DNA from: Anarhynchus alexandrinus
Lineage: Eukaryota; Chordata; Aves; Charadriiformes; Charadriidae
Length of the DNA: 64,000 bases
Direction of reading: 5' to 3'
Assembly (NCBI GenBank): GCA_008711295.1
Contig: VUYV01000599.1
Span: 27,429-91,428, forward strand
Shown: one piece after another, positions 27,940 to 40,100 of the stretch
Position numbering within the stretch: the first letter of the stretch is position 1
Layout: every line of letters begins with the position of its first letter
Position numbers and translations under genes: made by a program
Notes under the pieces: generated by a model
The model's input: only the letters and a program-made list of their open reading frames with translations
Told to the model about the DNA's origin: nothing
Databases searched by the model: none

Positions 27940-30900
27940 GACTGCAAGGGTCTTTCTTGGAGGAGGTGCCCCAAGAGTTTTAAAGCATTAGTTTAGTGCA
28001 GGTTGGGATTGCAAACGGGAATATTTCTAAAATACCCGCGTGAGGGCAGCGTGGCACCACTGAAGAGTCATTTCTGCTCAGTCCTTGAATTGTTTCTTCA
28101 TAAAACACGTACCGCTGCGTCTGCGAGGAGCGACACAAACACCTTTTTCTCCATCACAGGCACTCTGGCTGCCACCGACTGTTGTCTCGTTTGTTTAATT
28201 TCACCCTGGCAAGAGCAACAGTACGAGTAAAGCACCGTGCTCCCGTAAGGGTCAGCCTGGCTCCATCTGTGCAGGTATTAAACAAGGACAACCCAAATGG
28301 AGTGGATTGCCGTGACTTAAAATACACCCCATCAGTTTAAGCAAAATACCGACTTACTCAGTGCTCTTGAAAACATGGCACTGCGCAAGGGTTGAAGTCG
28401 GGAGGCAGAAAGAGTCATCACACCCAGTCGGTGCATCCCGGTGTGCCGGTTACCCCACATGCTGCCGCTGAAGGATGCGATCCCACTCCACGTCTGCTCC
28501 CATAACCATCTGACATGCCAGCAGCAATTATTTTTCTTCTCTTAAGTGCATTTTCTGTACAGTGAGAGTTGTGCTTTGCACACCCCTGCATTTGTGGTGT
28601 TAAACGAGCAGCGAGGCAGAGAGTTGAGCAGCTCAGTACCTCTTTTAACTGTGGATTTTTTGCTGCCGAGGTTATTCCCAACGCCATTTGCCACACAGAT
28701 TTTAAGAGATGGCAGCGACGTGCTCGAGCAGTAAAACTGAAAACGCCAGACAGCAGGCTGGCAGCAAACTGCAAAGCGAAGACAGCAATTATTTGACTGA
28801 CGGCTTTAAACCTTGGTGAGCCACCTGTGTGGCGAGCAGCTCCGGCACTGCAGATTGCCAGGTGGGGGCTCCTGCTCCGTTTCTATTAGCTTTGATGCTC
28901 ATGAGGAGAGACAAGCTGGAGGCTCCTTGGCTGCCTTCCTTCTCCCTCCCAGCCCCAGAGCACAAAGATGAATTCATCAACCAAAGAGGAAGGTGAACAG
29001 TATTTTTGCAGCTTTAACGATACCGCCACTTTTTTTTTTTTAAAGCCACTTTTCAATGGTTTCATCTCAATGCTTTGCTGGCATTGTAGCACAGTTAGTG
29101 ATACACTGCGCCGTACAGAGTCATAAGCAAGGGTGGAAGAATGTAGTCACAGAAAGCACCACCATGTTTATTGAATCACTGAGAACTCAAGCTCAGAAAA
29201 ATCAGTTTTCCCCCTGTGCTGCTTGTAACAGAAGGGGCAGAGAGAGACAGAGGACATGAGCTGGCTAATATTCAGAAGCATGACATCAAATCAAAGTTCT
29301 GGGTTGTCTTTAAGAACCGTAACATTCACCCAAAAAGTGCACAGAGAGTTTTGACTGAAAGCACCTGAACTCTACAGGCAGTCTCCTTTTGTTGCAGAAA
29401 TTTTACTGGCCATTTGTTTTCCAGCCTTTAGTCTATATTTAGGAAGTTAGGCACTCCTCAACCCTTAGAGAGGGTCCTGTGACTTGTAAAAGCCAAATCT
29501 CTGCCCACAACACCTGCTGCAGAACCAGGCATCGTCCTGCAGGGTCTGCCCAACGTCCTCGAGCTCTTCCCCTTCACCAGCGGGAACGAGGAGACACCAC
29601 TGGGGATAAATCAGCTGGAGTTTGCTAGGGGTGAGGGCCTCTCGCAGCTCCCCGGTCCCAGTGGTGGCCAGCACCCTGACGCTCCCCAAAATGCTCTGAG
29701 CAGGAGAGTGGGGCGCAAAGGGAAAGGGACAGCTGATCAGAGAGCGCTCTGATCCTTTCTATTCGCATTTAAACTTGGTCAACCAAGAGCTACTGGAGCA
29801 AACCTACCTTTCAGCGAACACCTGAGCCCACTGTTCTTGGCCTCTGCGATGGTGACGCAGATGTGTGAGATGATCCCAAGGAGATTATCTCGCTGCTCCC
29901 AGAGGCACCCAGAGACGCAGCCCTTCCTTTCCCTTTGCACGGGGAGCACAGTTGGATTTAAGAGATGTTTTCTGGTTGGTTTGGGCCATTTCCCGCTTGC
30001 ATTTCTACAATGGGAACATGCATTCACAGGACTCCTGACCATGTTCCCCACAGCCATATGCCTGTCAGATTTTCTAAAAACTGTTTGTGCAGTTAAAGCA
30101 GCAGTCTCACACATGCTACATCATCTTCGGGTGCACCTCGTTCCTCAGAAGAGATCCGTCAAAATCTACAAGCAGCTCAGGTCGTGCCCTCTGGTTTCAG
30201 AGCACACTTTGGCATGACTCTGGTTCAAGCAGTGACTGTCCTCTGTGTGCTCATTTCCATCTGCTCTTTCAGCAGGAAGTTGAGCCGGTGCTCAGGGAAA
30301 AAGGTTATTATTCTTAGCAGGATGGGTTCTCCGATCCCTTTCCAGCGAAGAGCCACACAAGTGCTTGGTCTGGCACAGTTCTGAGTAGCACACAGCCAGG
30401 AAGAAGGGGTGCAGCGTGATGGTGGTGGGAGCTCACAACCCGCCCTGCCCCTGAAAAGCTCTTTGAGAAACTGGACCGTCACCCTTGGCAGCAGAGCTGT
30501 TTAACACCAGTTCCCTAATTATTGTCGAGCTGGCTTGCTCCCTAACGTGGTTTCTATGTGCTCTAGTGTGCGTGTTGGCGTGCCGTGCAGGGCGGTGCAG
30601 GGGCAAAGAGGAGGTGGAGGAGGAGCTGGGAGCTGTCAGGTTGGCTCTGCAGCTGCAGACATGTTGGAATCAGAGTGCGCTGCTGAAAAAAACATCTTTG
30701 CATAACTTTCAGAAGTGCAGATTTTTTTCACAGGCTGAAATTCAGTAAGCAACTGCCAAAGAATTAGCAACCCCCGAGTGAGCATCGCTATTTGCCTTTT
30801 ACATCCTAAAGATCTATTTGTCAAAATAATCATTTTTCCTCATCTTGCATTATTCACAGGAGTGAATTTTTCCTTTACTTTAGTTACATGTGATATCTGT

Positions 30901-33900
30901 TAGTCATTCAAAGCTGATCATAAGCGGTTCACCGTTCTTGCTCAGCAGCCTTAAAAAGCACAAGATAAAAACCTTTCATTTTTTGACAGGTTTTACAAGA
31001 GTTATTGCATTTTGTACTGTGCTCAGCACATACAAATTCCACTAGCATGTAATTCGCTAATTTGGTACCACAGCTGATCAGGAACAGAAAAATACTGATA
31101 AAAACATATCAAATATATCAGGTGAATTTCATTCCATCAATCCCCAAAAGAAACTATGCTGGTGGATTTATTAAAAAATATTCAGATACACTTGAAATCA
31201 GGAATTTAAGGAACTTCCACCTTTGGGTTTTTTTTCATTTTTTCCTTTGATCTATTATCTGTGGAAAAAAAAAAACCCTGAAAAGTGAACACCAAAAGGT
31301 CAATCTCTATTAGCATGGGGATGTCTAATGCAAACAGCGGCAGTCCAAACACTGCCGAGTCCACCTTACTGCAGCAGCAGCGGGACCTATGGATGGGCTG
31401 TAGTACCCTGCCCAGCTGGGGAACAGCGGGAAGGTTACCCCCAGGAGATGATTTTGAAGCAGGAAAAGCAGTCTAGTCTGCTCCAGAGACCTGAGCAGTG
31501 TAGGCATGAGCCACTCTGCTCCGCTCGGGATCAGTTTTGGGGATGATGCATAACTCCTGCTGCTGGACAGAGTGAAAGTGCTGTTCTGGGAGCTATTACA
31601 GCAGCTCCTTGCCACGAAGGGGTGTTTTCTACTCATGACTTTTCACTTACTCCTTGTTCTTAATCTGGAATCTTCACTAAAATGTTCTTCATCTTCATTT
31701 AATCTTTGTTATTCTATGACACTGACCTCCTAACGGGGGATGTGAGGAAGGAGTGGGATGGAGAGGTAAAACAAGTGGGCTGCAAGGGACATTTTCCCTT
31801 GGCAGATCTGGGTGGAGAAGACAGTGCTGGTTAAATTCCCTTTACCTCCTTGTGCCTCCTTGTGCTCTTCTCCAGATCCTTTTTAAAATGGAATTAAAAA
31901 ACCTACTGGATTTGCTACTTGGTTGTGACTTCAAAATCCAGGGTATTATGTGTGGCTGTAGTGCCGGTGCTGTAATCCACCTGCATCTGCAATGATCAAT
32001 AACCCCTTTTGAAGGATTTCTCTGCATTTTTTCCTTTTCCCTCTTCCCCAGTACCTGTTATTTTATTCACCTGCCTTGCAGCATGTTGATTGCAGTTGGT
32101 TCCATACAGCTCCTGCTGTGTTTTGGCTCCGTTTGCTCTGTTTCACTAATTCTGTGGGTTTTTTCCTTCAGAAAGGAGGAAGGCAAGAGGGAGCTTTCTG
32201 ACCCACCTGGGCTCTAATGTTCTGCCCTTTTTGCATGTTTTTTTGTCTCTTATAAGGGAGGGACATATCACTCCGATCCCTTCAGGATCCTTCCTGTCAA
32301 TCTCACGCTCTGCATAAAGAAGCGCAATATTTTACTTTGATTATACGCAAATCAGCAGGATTCCAATTCCCATGTAAATTTATTCATATGATGTATGTTA
32401 TTGACAAAAGGAACGGAGAATAACGCTCTCTCCTTTTGGCTGTAACCGGTCACTACCTCTGCCAACACGGTACAGCACTAAAATCCGGACTGCAACAGCA
32501 CAGTGATGCTCCTGTGCCATTTCTGTCTTGCTATGACAGCATATAAAACAAAGAAATGCCAACTGAGCGCCTGCACAGGAGGAAAGAGTAGACTGAAAAA
32601 AAGTCTTCCACGTATCTAGTGGCCTTTGCCTCTTCACTCTTAATTTTGTAGTCCGCACAATAAATTGAATACTTGTTCTGTCCAATTGGCTATGAGGACA
32701 GCAAGCTGCTCCGATGAGATTAGCTTTTAATAATGTAGCAATTTGCTGTATAAATAACTTGCAAGTTCTTGATTTAATGCTTTCTATGTTTTAGCTTAAC
32801 ATGATAGGGAAGTAATTTTAAGCTACTGTTCATTGAAGTGGCCCAGTTTGATTTCCTTTTACTGTGGATAGCTATCTTAAGAATTCTTATTTGTCAGGTT
32901 AGATGGGTCTTGGCTGTGGTGAAACCCCTCATCCTGGCCAGATCACTGGAGCTATGCGACATCCCCAGGTGGCTTCAGGACCGCTCGCTGTGCTGTCCAT
33001 ACAGCCCTCCGGTGAAACAGTGCTAGTGCTGGGGTGATCATAGGGGAAAATCTCTGCTGCTCCTCCCACATGTAGATAGCAGGAGCTTTCCTGGAAGTTC
33101 AAAGCTCTTTTTCAGAATTTCTGCAGAAGCTGCTCTGTCAACTTGGCACAAACAGCGCCCTGGGAGTGCTCATCTCCTGCACCGGCTCTGGCAGTGTCTT
33201 GTAAACACTGGTGTTCCTCTTGGCTGGCTCTTCAGAGGGGCTGAACGGGATGCTTCCCAAAAAGAGCAACCGAGCCTCTGATGGAGCCTGCGTAGGTCTA
33301 TGATGACATGCCTGTCTCCACGATGACAAGATTTTTTTTATTAGCTCTTAATCAAACCACAGCATTTCCTGCCAACATCTAAACAGTGATCCCATCCAGT
33401 GCTGCTGAGCCTGGAGCAGTGACGCTTGCACAGAGGGAATGTCTTGTGGGTGGAACAGCTGCTGGAGGGCAGCCATGAGCAGAGCATCCTCTGAACCACA
33501 ATGTGGTCAAGCTTGCCATGACGCTAAGTTACATTGGAGCAGTTACAGGAACAACTTGCTGCCCAGAGACGACTGCTGAGACATTCTCAAACAAGCGGGG
33601 CTTTCCCAAAAACACCCCAGTGGCTGCCCTGAAGTTGGGCTTGCCCTTCTCTGCCACACACCACGCAGGAGGGGAGAAGAGCCCATCACCAGGAGTGCTG
33701 ACCGCCTCCCTGGTGATACCAGGACGATATAACAGGTTCTCCATATGCTTCCCCAAAATCCATCCTGCTCCTTCTACCCCATTTAACAGCACTTCCTAAC
33801 CAGGATGCTACTCAGTAGCAATCAGCTTCTGGAGTACATTAAACTGCTGTCAGCAGATACCACTGTTGCAAGTGGGGTAGCACCAAGAGAGGTGGCTCTG

Positions 33901-35199
33901 GTCGCCCTCCCAGCTTGCCAGCAGTGAGGCTGCCTATGACCAAGACTCAAGAGGAGGGTGTCCGTCCAGGCCCTGCCATCTGCAGGGGGATGTTAGCAAG
34001 TACCACCGTGGCCAACAGAGGAAGTAACTGCTGATAACCGTGACGCCAAACACCCCATAGGTGATGGTGGTGACAAGCATGAAGGTGCCTATCCTGGCAG
34101 CAACGATGACACTTGGGATTACAACCAGCAGCACCTCTTGTCATCATCATCAGTGGCAGCCCCCAGCTCCTTCCAATCCCCTTTGCCATTACTCACACAC
34201 CAACAGTGATCCCATAGCACGTCCAGGGAAGGTTCAGTTTAGTAGCCAGGATGCTCGGGGGTTCAAACGCTTCTTTCTGAAGCTCGTGTGGGCATCACAA
34301 GTAAGCCATGAGATGCTGCGTGGATGAATCACTAGTCACAGCAAAAGCTATTGATCAGAAGCGAGAGCTTTTCTGAAATGAGAAAATACATATAAGGATT
34401 ATGTGAAAGAAATGGCTTTCCTGGACCCTCCACAAAGCAATTAAACAAGCGATAATAGGTTCATTTTATAAAAAAAAATATATAGAGCTGGAAAAAGAAC
34501 ATGTGGCTACCGCATAGCGCAGACCGAACTAATGATACTCTAGATATGAGCCCAAATGTGTGAAGAGCTTTTTGCTCTCCTGCTGAAGTGGAGCTGAGAA
34601 GCGAGCACAACCCGCCATCAGGAGTTAACAGGCGAGTTGGACCTCGTCACGGCTGAGCATGAGACAAGCTGAGAGCCCGGGGAGTTCGCGGTGGGGAGAT
34701 TCAATCTCTGTGCCAGAGCCTTGGAAGATCTGGTAGGTGACATCGCAGGGCTGCGAGCGGGAGGCGGACATGCCAGGGATTGTGGGTGATCCTACGCAGC
34801 CTTATGAGGCCATGTGGTCCCAGACCTCAGTGGTTCTTTTGTTCTTCTCTCCAGGCTGCTACTTTAATGCACTTTATGAGTCTGTATGCATTATTGAAGC
34901 TCTCTCCTTTCTAAAAGACCGGGGAAGAGGTTTGCCTGAGATTATTATTGATACTGCTTGCAATATTAAACTGGGGATTAAAATCTGTTTTATTCAATTA
35001 ACCTAAATGAAACAATCTTTTGTGCCTGTTTCTGTTGTGGGAGAGGTGTCAGAGCAGACAGAGGAGGATGTGTATGTTTAAACTGACTGAAGTGTATTTT
35101 TGTCAGCGAGATGAATACAAAAATCTCTCTGTGGCACCTACAGAAGATTCTGTAATCTACTTAGCCTGTTTCAGGGACAGTCTTTGCTGCCGATGGTGA
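27940..35199. other. Spacer between TRA2B and CFAP410, no gene recognised
   Basis: About 7 kb of mixed composition. No protein family, RNA gene or dispersed repeat was recognised. The longest open frames (29837-30217 plus, 31325-31636 minus) lack recognisable motifs and have no splice-linked partners that I could find. In mammals ETV5 follows TRA2B; nothing here looks like an ETS-domain exon. Confidence 0.5.
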
Positions 35200-35498
35200 A
35201 GGTGGCCAGACCCTTTTCAGCGGTGCCCAGCGACAGGACAAGGGGCAACGGGCACAAACTGGAACACGGGAAATTCCATCTCAACATGAGGAAAAACTTC
35301 TGTATTTTGAGGGTGGCAGAGCACTGGCACAGGCTGCCCAGAGAGGCTGTGGAGTCTCCTTCTCTGGAGATCTTCAAAACCCGCCTGGACACATTCCTGT
35401 TCAACCTGCTGTAGGTGACCCTGCTTTGGCATGGGGGGTCGGACTAGATGATCTCCGAAGGTCCCTTCCAACCCTGATCAGTCTGTGATTCTGTGATG
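35200..35498 (+). mobile_element. CR1 LINE fragment (3' end)
   Basis: A 5'-truncated CR1 in plus orientation. The sequence encodes the final part of the CR1 reverse-transcriptase ORF (GKFHLNMRKNF, then WHRLPREAVESPSLEIFKT). It then carries the typical tail GGACTAGATGATCTCCGAAG, followed by TCCCTTCCAACCC and the terminal ATTCTGTG octamer, here in two copies. Only about 300 bp survive, the usual form in birds. Confidence 0.92.
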
Positions 35499-36324
35499 AC
35501 TGGGGCTGGGATTGTGCAGCTGAGCAGTCGAAAGCATGCTCGGGTGTTTCTATATTCCACTGGAAGTGAAAGCAGCCTGGGATTTGGAGAATGAAAACAC
35601 AGCACAGCCGTGTACATTGCTGTTCCTCCTGCGACGCCAAGGATTCGGATCCTGCAGATGCCTTCGCCGACACAGGGCCCAAGTGGCCAAATCCCGTGTC
35701 TCGGCAGCCACCTCACGCCAGCTGGCCTGCGAACAGCTGCACACAGAAAAGTCAAGAACTCAAAAAATCACTTCAGCTGCCTCCAAGTGCTTGTATATCC
35801 AACTCTAAAAATCTCAGAACAACACCTGCATGCTGGCCTCCCAGCCCGAGGTCCTGGCAACCTGTCCATGGCTATGACAGGCAGCCCAGTGCTGACAGAA
35901 AAGCAGAAAATGCAGAGGGATGATCCACCTAACCTGCTTATCCCACATTTTTCCTGAAAAGCACATGGCCTTTGATCCAAATAAATACATCTCTTGGCCC
36001 TTCGCTTACCAAAAAACCACCAGCATAAACAACTAAATAACCGCCAGCCCCCATCCTGCAGTTGTTTCTGTTGCTGAATAAGGCAGAAACATGCAAAAAA
36101 AACATTGGGAAAATCCACATTAACCCCTTATTTTGGACTGTAAGCCTTTGCTAACCACACCGCTTCTCCAGGCCATTTCATTTCAGCTCAACTACCAATG
36201 CCACATGTTGAGCCCCCGAAGACACCAATTGAGGCACCATCACTGCTATTTTACACCAAAACGAGATGGAGGAGGGCTGCCCTTGGTATTCCTGGTGCTG
36301 GTGCAGCCAGCGGTGCTAACTATA

Positions 36325-36620
36325 TACTGGAAGGGGCTCGAAGGTCTCCCCAGAGCCTTCTCTTCTCCAGGCTGAACACCCCCAACTCTCTCAGCCTGTC
36401 CTCCCAGCAGAGGGGCTCCAGCCCTCGCAGCATCTCTGTGGCCTCCTCTGGCCCCGCTCCAACAGGTCCATGTCCTTCTGGTGGTCCCCGAGTTGGAGGC
36501 AGCACTGCAGGGGGTCTCCCCAGAGCGTAGCTGAGGGGCAGAATCCCCCCCTTCGCCCTGCTGGCCACGCTGCTGGGGATGCAGCCCAGGGTGCCGGTGG
36601 CTTTCCGGGCTACCAGAGCC
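36325..36620 (-). mobile_element. CR1 LINE fragment (antisense)
   Basis: An internal CR1 segment on the minus strand. Its translation keeps the CR1 pattern LCWEDRLRELGVFSLEKRRL, and the consensus phrase about a group of about a dozen GC-rich codons before it is also kept. It ends where the CpG-rich 5' region of CFAP410 begins, so it borders that promoter. Confidence 0.9.
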
Positions 36621-37110
36621 GGGGGCCGGCGGCAGTCAGCCGGCCTCCCTCCCCGGGTCTCCCTCTGCCCTCCCCGGGCGGCAGGGCGGCGAAGGGAAGG
36701 CCGGCCCCGCTCCCCCGGTTGTCCGGGCCCGGCCCGCCCCGGCCGGGAGCAGNCCGTGCTGGCTCGGGCCAAGGCCGCCGCGCTCGATGGCGTCCGCCGC
36801 CTCAACTGCTGGTGGGGGAAAGACCCGGGGTCGGGCGGGAGGCGGGAAAGGGGCGCTGGGCCTGAGGGGACGGGTAGGCCGGGGCTGAGGGGACCGGCCC
36901 GGCCCGCTCCCCGGTGACACCCCCCGCTCTTCTCCCGCAGGGGCAGCCACCTGACGGATGTAAGTACGGGCACAGCCCGCTGCCGACCCGCCAGGACGGC
37001 GAGGAGGGGTCCCGCCGTCGCCATCGTGGAGTTCCCCCCGCCCCCCCCCCGGCCCACCGGAGGGGAAGCCTCAAGCCAGGGGCCGGCAGGCAGAGCCGTT
37101 GAAAAGGGAT
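36590..37110 (+). promoter_or_regulatory. CFAP410: CpG-rich promoter region of CFAP410
   Basis: Very GC- and CpG-rich DNA containing the first two coding exons of CFAP410 and its presumed start site. An unresolved base at 36753 lies at the start of the readable CDS. The antisense CR1 at 36325-36620 abuts it upstream. No TATA box was seen. Confidence 0.65.
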
Positions 37111-40100
37111 GGCGGGGTGCTGAGGGAGGAGATGGCCTGGTGCCAGCCAGCTTTTCAGGATTGATTAGCATCTCGTATTAAAAAGAAAAAAAAGGGTGGT
37201 GGTGGTGGTGGTGGTTTGGTGTTATTTCCAGAGGGCACCTGGAAAAGGCCCTCCCTGGAGAGCAGGACCCTACATCCCACCCTGTCTCTTTGGGATTTGG
37301 GGTGAGGTGCTGTCATTTGGAGAGGTGAGAGGAGTCCTTTCTTGTGTGTGGTGGCTGGAAGTCAGCGCTGAGACGGTGGGGTTGCTGGAGCAGAAGAGCG
37401 ATGTGATGCTGGCTGGTGTCTCCTGGGCGGAGAGGGCGGAGGAGCTGCTGACTCCGCTGGCTGTAGCAGCACATCTCTCCAGTGGTGTTAAGCTTGGGTT
37501 AAACTGAAGCAAACCTCAGTTGTGGTTCTTGCTTTTGTCTTGCTTGTTTGTGATTTAAATTGCTTTAATTTTTTTTAATTTTTTTTTTCTGGGAGTGCCA
37601 ACTTGCTGTTTCTGTCTTTTCCTACCCAGATATCGATATGCCGGGATTTGCCCAACATCGAGGTGATCACGTTCAGGTGACTGTCAGGCTGCCGGCCGTG
37701 GAGAGGGCAGGAGAAATTGCCTTTCTTGTGGGGGTTGTGGCTTTGCCCTTGGTTTCTTACCACCTTTCTGTGGTTGTGTGTCTGAGCTGCCTGGCTGTTC
37801 TTGCCTGATTTCTCAAGAGGCAGAGTTGCAGAAATGATTATTCTTCTGCTAGCTCCTCTGCACCATTGCTACTCGAGAAAATAATCCCTGTTTTGGAAGT
37901 GTTAAAACCTCTTGGGATTGTTGCTCCCCAAGTCCTATTCCGTAGTTTAGATGGGATCTCCTGGGCCTCTGCGTGGGGCCAGTTTGCAGAATGCTTGTTG
38001 AAATACTTCTTGGATCTCGCGGAGCTTTTAATTTCCGTAAGCCTCCCCCAACACACCCATCCTTCACCTGTCCTGAGGACCCCATGGAGCCAATGCTGTC
38101 TGCAAATTTGAGCTTTTTAGCTTGGAAATCTTATATGGGTTCTCTCTCAGTGAGTCTGAGGAACTGCTACAGAGAAGGGTGCAAGTCTGATGGGTGTTTG
38201 GGGGAAGCAAAGGCTGTTTGTCATCTTCAGCAGAGAGGAGAGCCTGCTTTTTAATTTTTTTCCTCTGTTTTGAAAGATGAAATGCTATCTTTTTATTCTG
38301 TGCAAAGCCATAGGCCCCCGAATGCCCCTTGCTGTGCCAGGGTGAGGTTCTTCAGGGAAGCTGTTGCAGGAAAGGGGGCTGGAAAGCCTCTGTGCTGCAG
38401 GGGCTGCTCTGCTCTCCCTGGAACAGTACAGTGAGGGAGGGATGGGCTTGCTGGTCTCTGATCCTACCATCTCTCAGCAGCGTGAATGGCATCTCGGACC
38501 TTGAGCCTCTGAATCAGTGCCAGAATCTGAGTGAACTCTATTTGAGGAAGAATAACATTGCAAGCCTAAATGAGCTCTTCTACCTCAAAAACCTACCCCG
38601 GCTGAGGGTCCTGTGGCTGTCTGAAAATCCCTGTTGTGGGTCGGACCCCCACCGCTACCGAATGACAGTGCTGCGTAACCTACCCAGCCTGCAGAAGCTT
38701 GATAACCAAGGTAGGTGTTTGCAGGGAAACGAACAGCCCCGAGCCGTGGGCAGGCTGAACTGGAAACCGGTGATGTGTTGGTTCCTCTTGTTAAGGTGTC
38801 CTTTGACTTTTCCTTGAGTCGGGATCTGTTAGAGGTTGAGCGTCCCCTCTGCAAGATCCACTGCTTCTAAGCTGTTTCCTCCCTTCCCTGCAGTGACAGA
38901 GTTAACACTAGCTGAGAGCGCCTCATTACAGCTGAGACATTACCACTAATTAGTGTTTTTTTAGAGCTCTCTCCTTTGCTGTAGCAAAACAAAGATTCTG
39001 TAATTGGATCTGCTGTTGTTAAAAAAAAAAAAAAAAAAAAAAAGAGAAGCTTTTCCGCCTGTTAGCAGTAATTTGGTGGCTTTTGGAGCCTTCTCCAGAG
39101 ACAAGAAATGGCAAGGCATGTTTGCATCCCTCCCTGTTATGTTTCCCACGTTGAGAGACTAGTGACAGCTGCTGGTGTACTGCGTGGCTTTTGCTGCAGG
39201 AGGAAAAGGGAAGCAAAAGGCCAGTACGAAGGACAATTTTTGGACCAAACCCCTGCGGTATAGCTCTGCAGCAGCAGTACATGCCCTGTTACAGATGCTG
39301 TCTTCCTGGGCTGCTGGAGTTTATTGCAGCAGGGTTTTGTTTTGGCTTTTACAGCTGTGACAGAGGAAGAACTGTCCCAGGCCCTGGTTGATGGTGAGGA
39401 GATCACAGCCCCACCAGCCAGGAGGAGTGTGGAGAATGGCTGCCCTGAGTCCACTGAATCCAGTGCTGCTGAATCTACGACGGAGACCGAGAGTGAACTG
39501 CTGAACTTCAGTCTGGAGGAGACAAAGTGAGGGCTTGCTTGTGAGCTGTTAGGGTTTCTGGGCTGAACTCGCATGTAGCATGAGAGGACCCTGCCAGCCA
39601 ACCCTGATATTCCTTGGGCCAGGCCTGCAGCTGATTCAAATTCCTGTTATTCCAGTTAACCGTGGTGGAGCTGTGCTGGTTTAATAGCGCTTGTGGGTCT
39701 GGTTCTGTATCTGCAAAACAGGCTCTTCTGTAGGTGGATACTTACTCTCAAGGATGTCGGCTGCATGTGCGGACAGAGATGGATCCTCTCTGAAGTGTGA
39801 GCTCCAGTCAGTTCCTGCTTAGCTCTGCTTCTGTGATGCACTTTGGTGCTTGTCAGCGCTGTGGCACATGTTGGTCAAGTGCAGTGTTACAGGGTCAGTC
39901 TGCAGTCCCAGCTAGGATCAGGCATGGGAATCTGTCCTCCCAGGTGGGGCTGGGAGCAGACACCTTATAGCAGTGTGCTCGTTTACATTTTATAGCTGTG
40001 TGGCTCTTGCTAACATGTGGGAGTTTTACATTGGGTGTTGTGGTCGGTATGCAGTGATGGTGTGTGAAGAGAAGTGCCTTGAGTCCTTCAGCTAGATACT

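Noticed and set aside
29837..30217. 126-codon plus-strand open frame in the TRA2B-CFAP410 spacer
   Set aside because: No known family, no start context, and overlapping frames of similar length on both strands.
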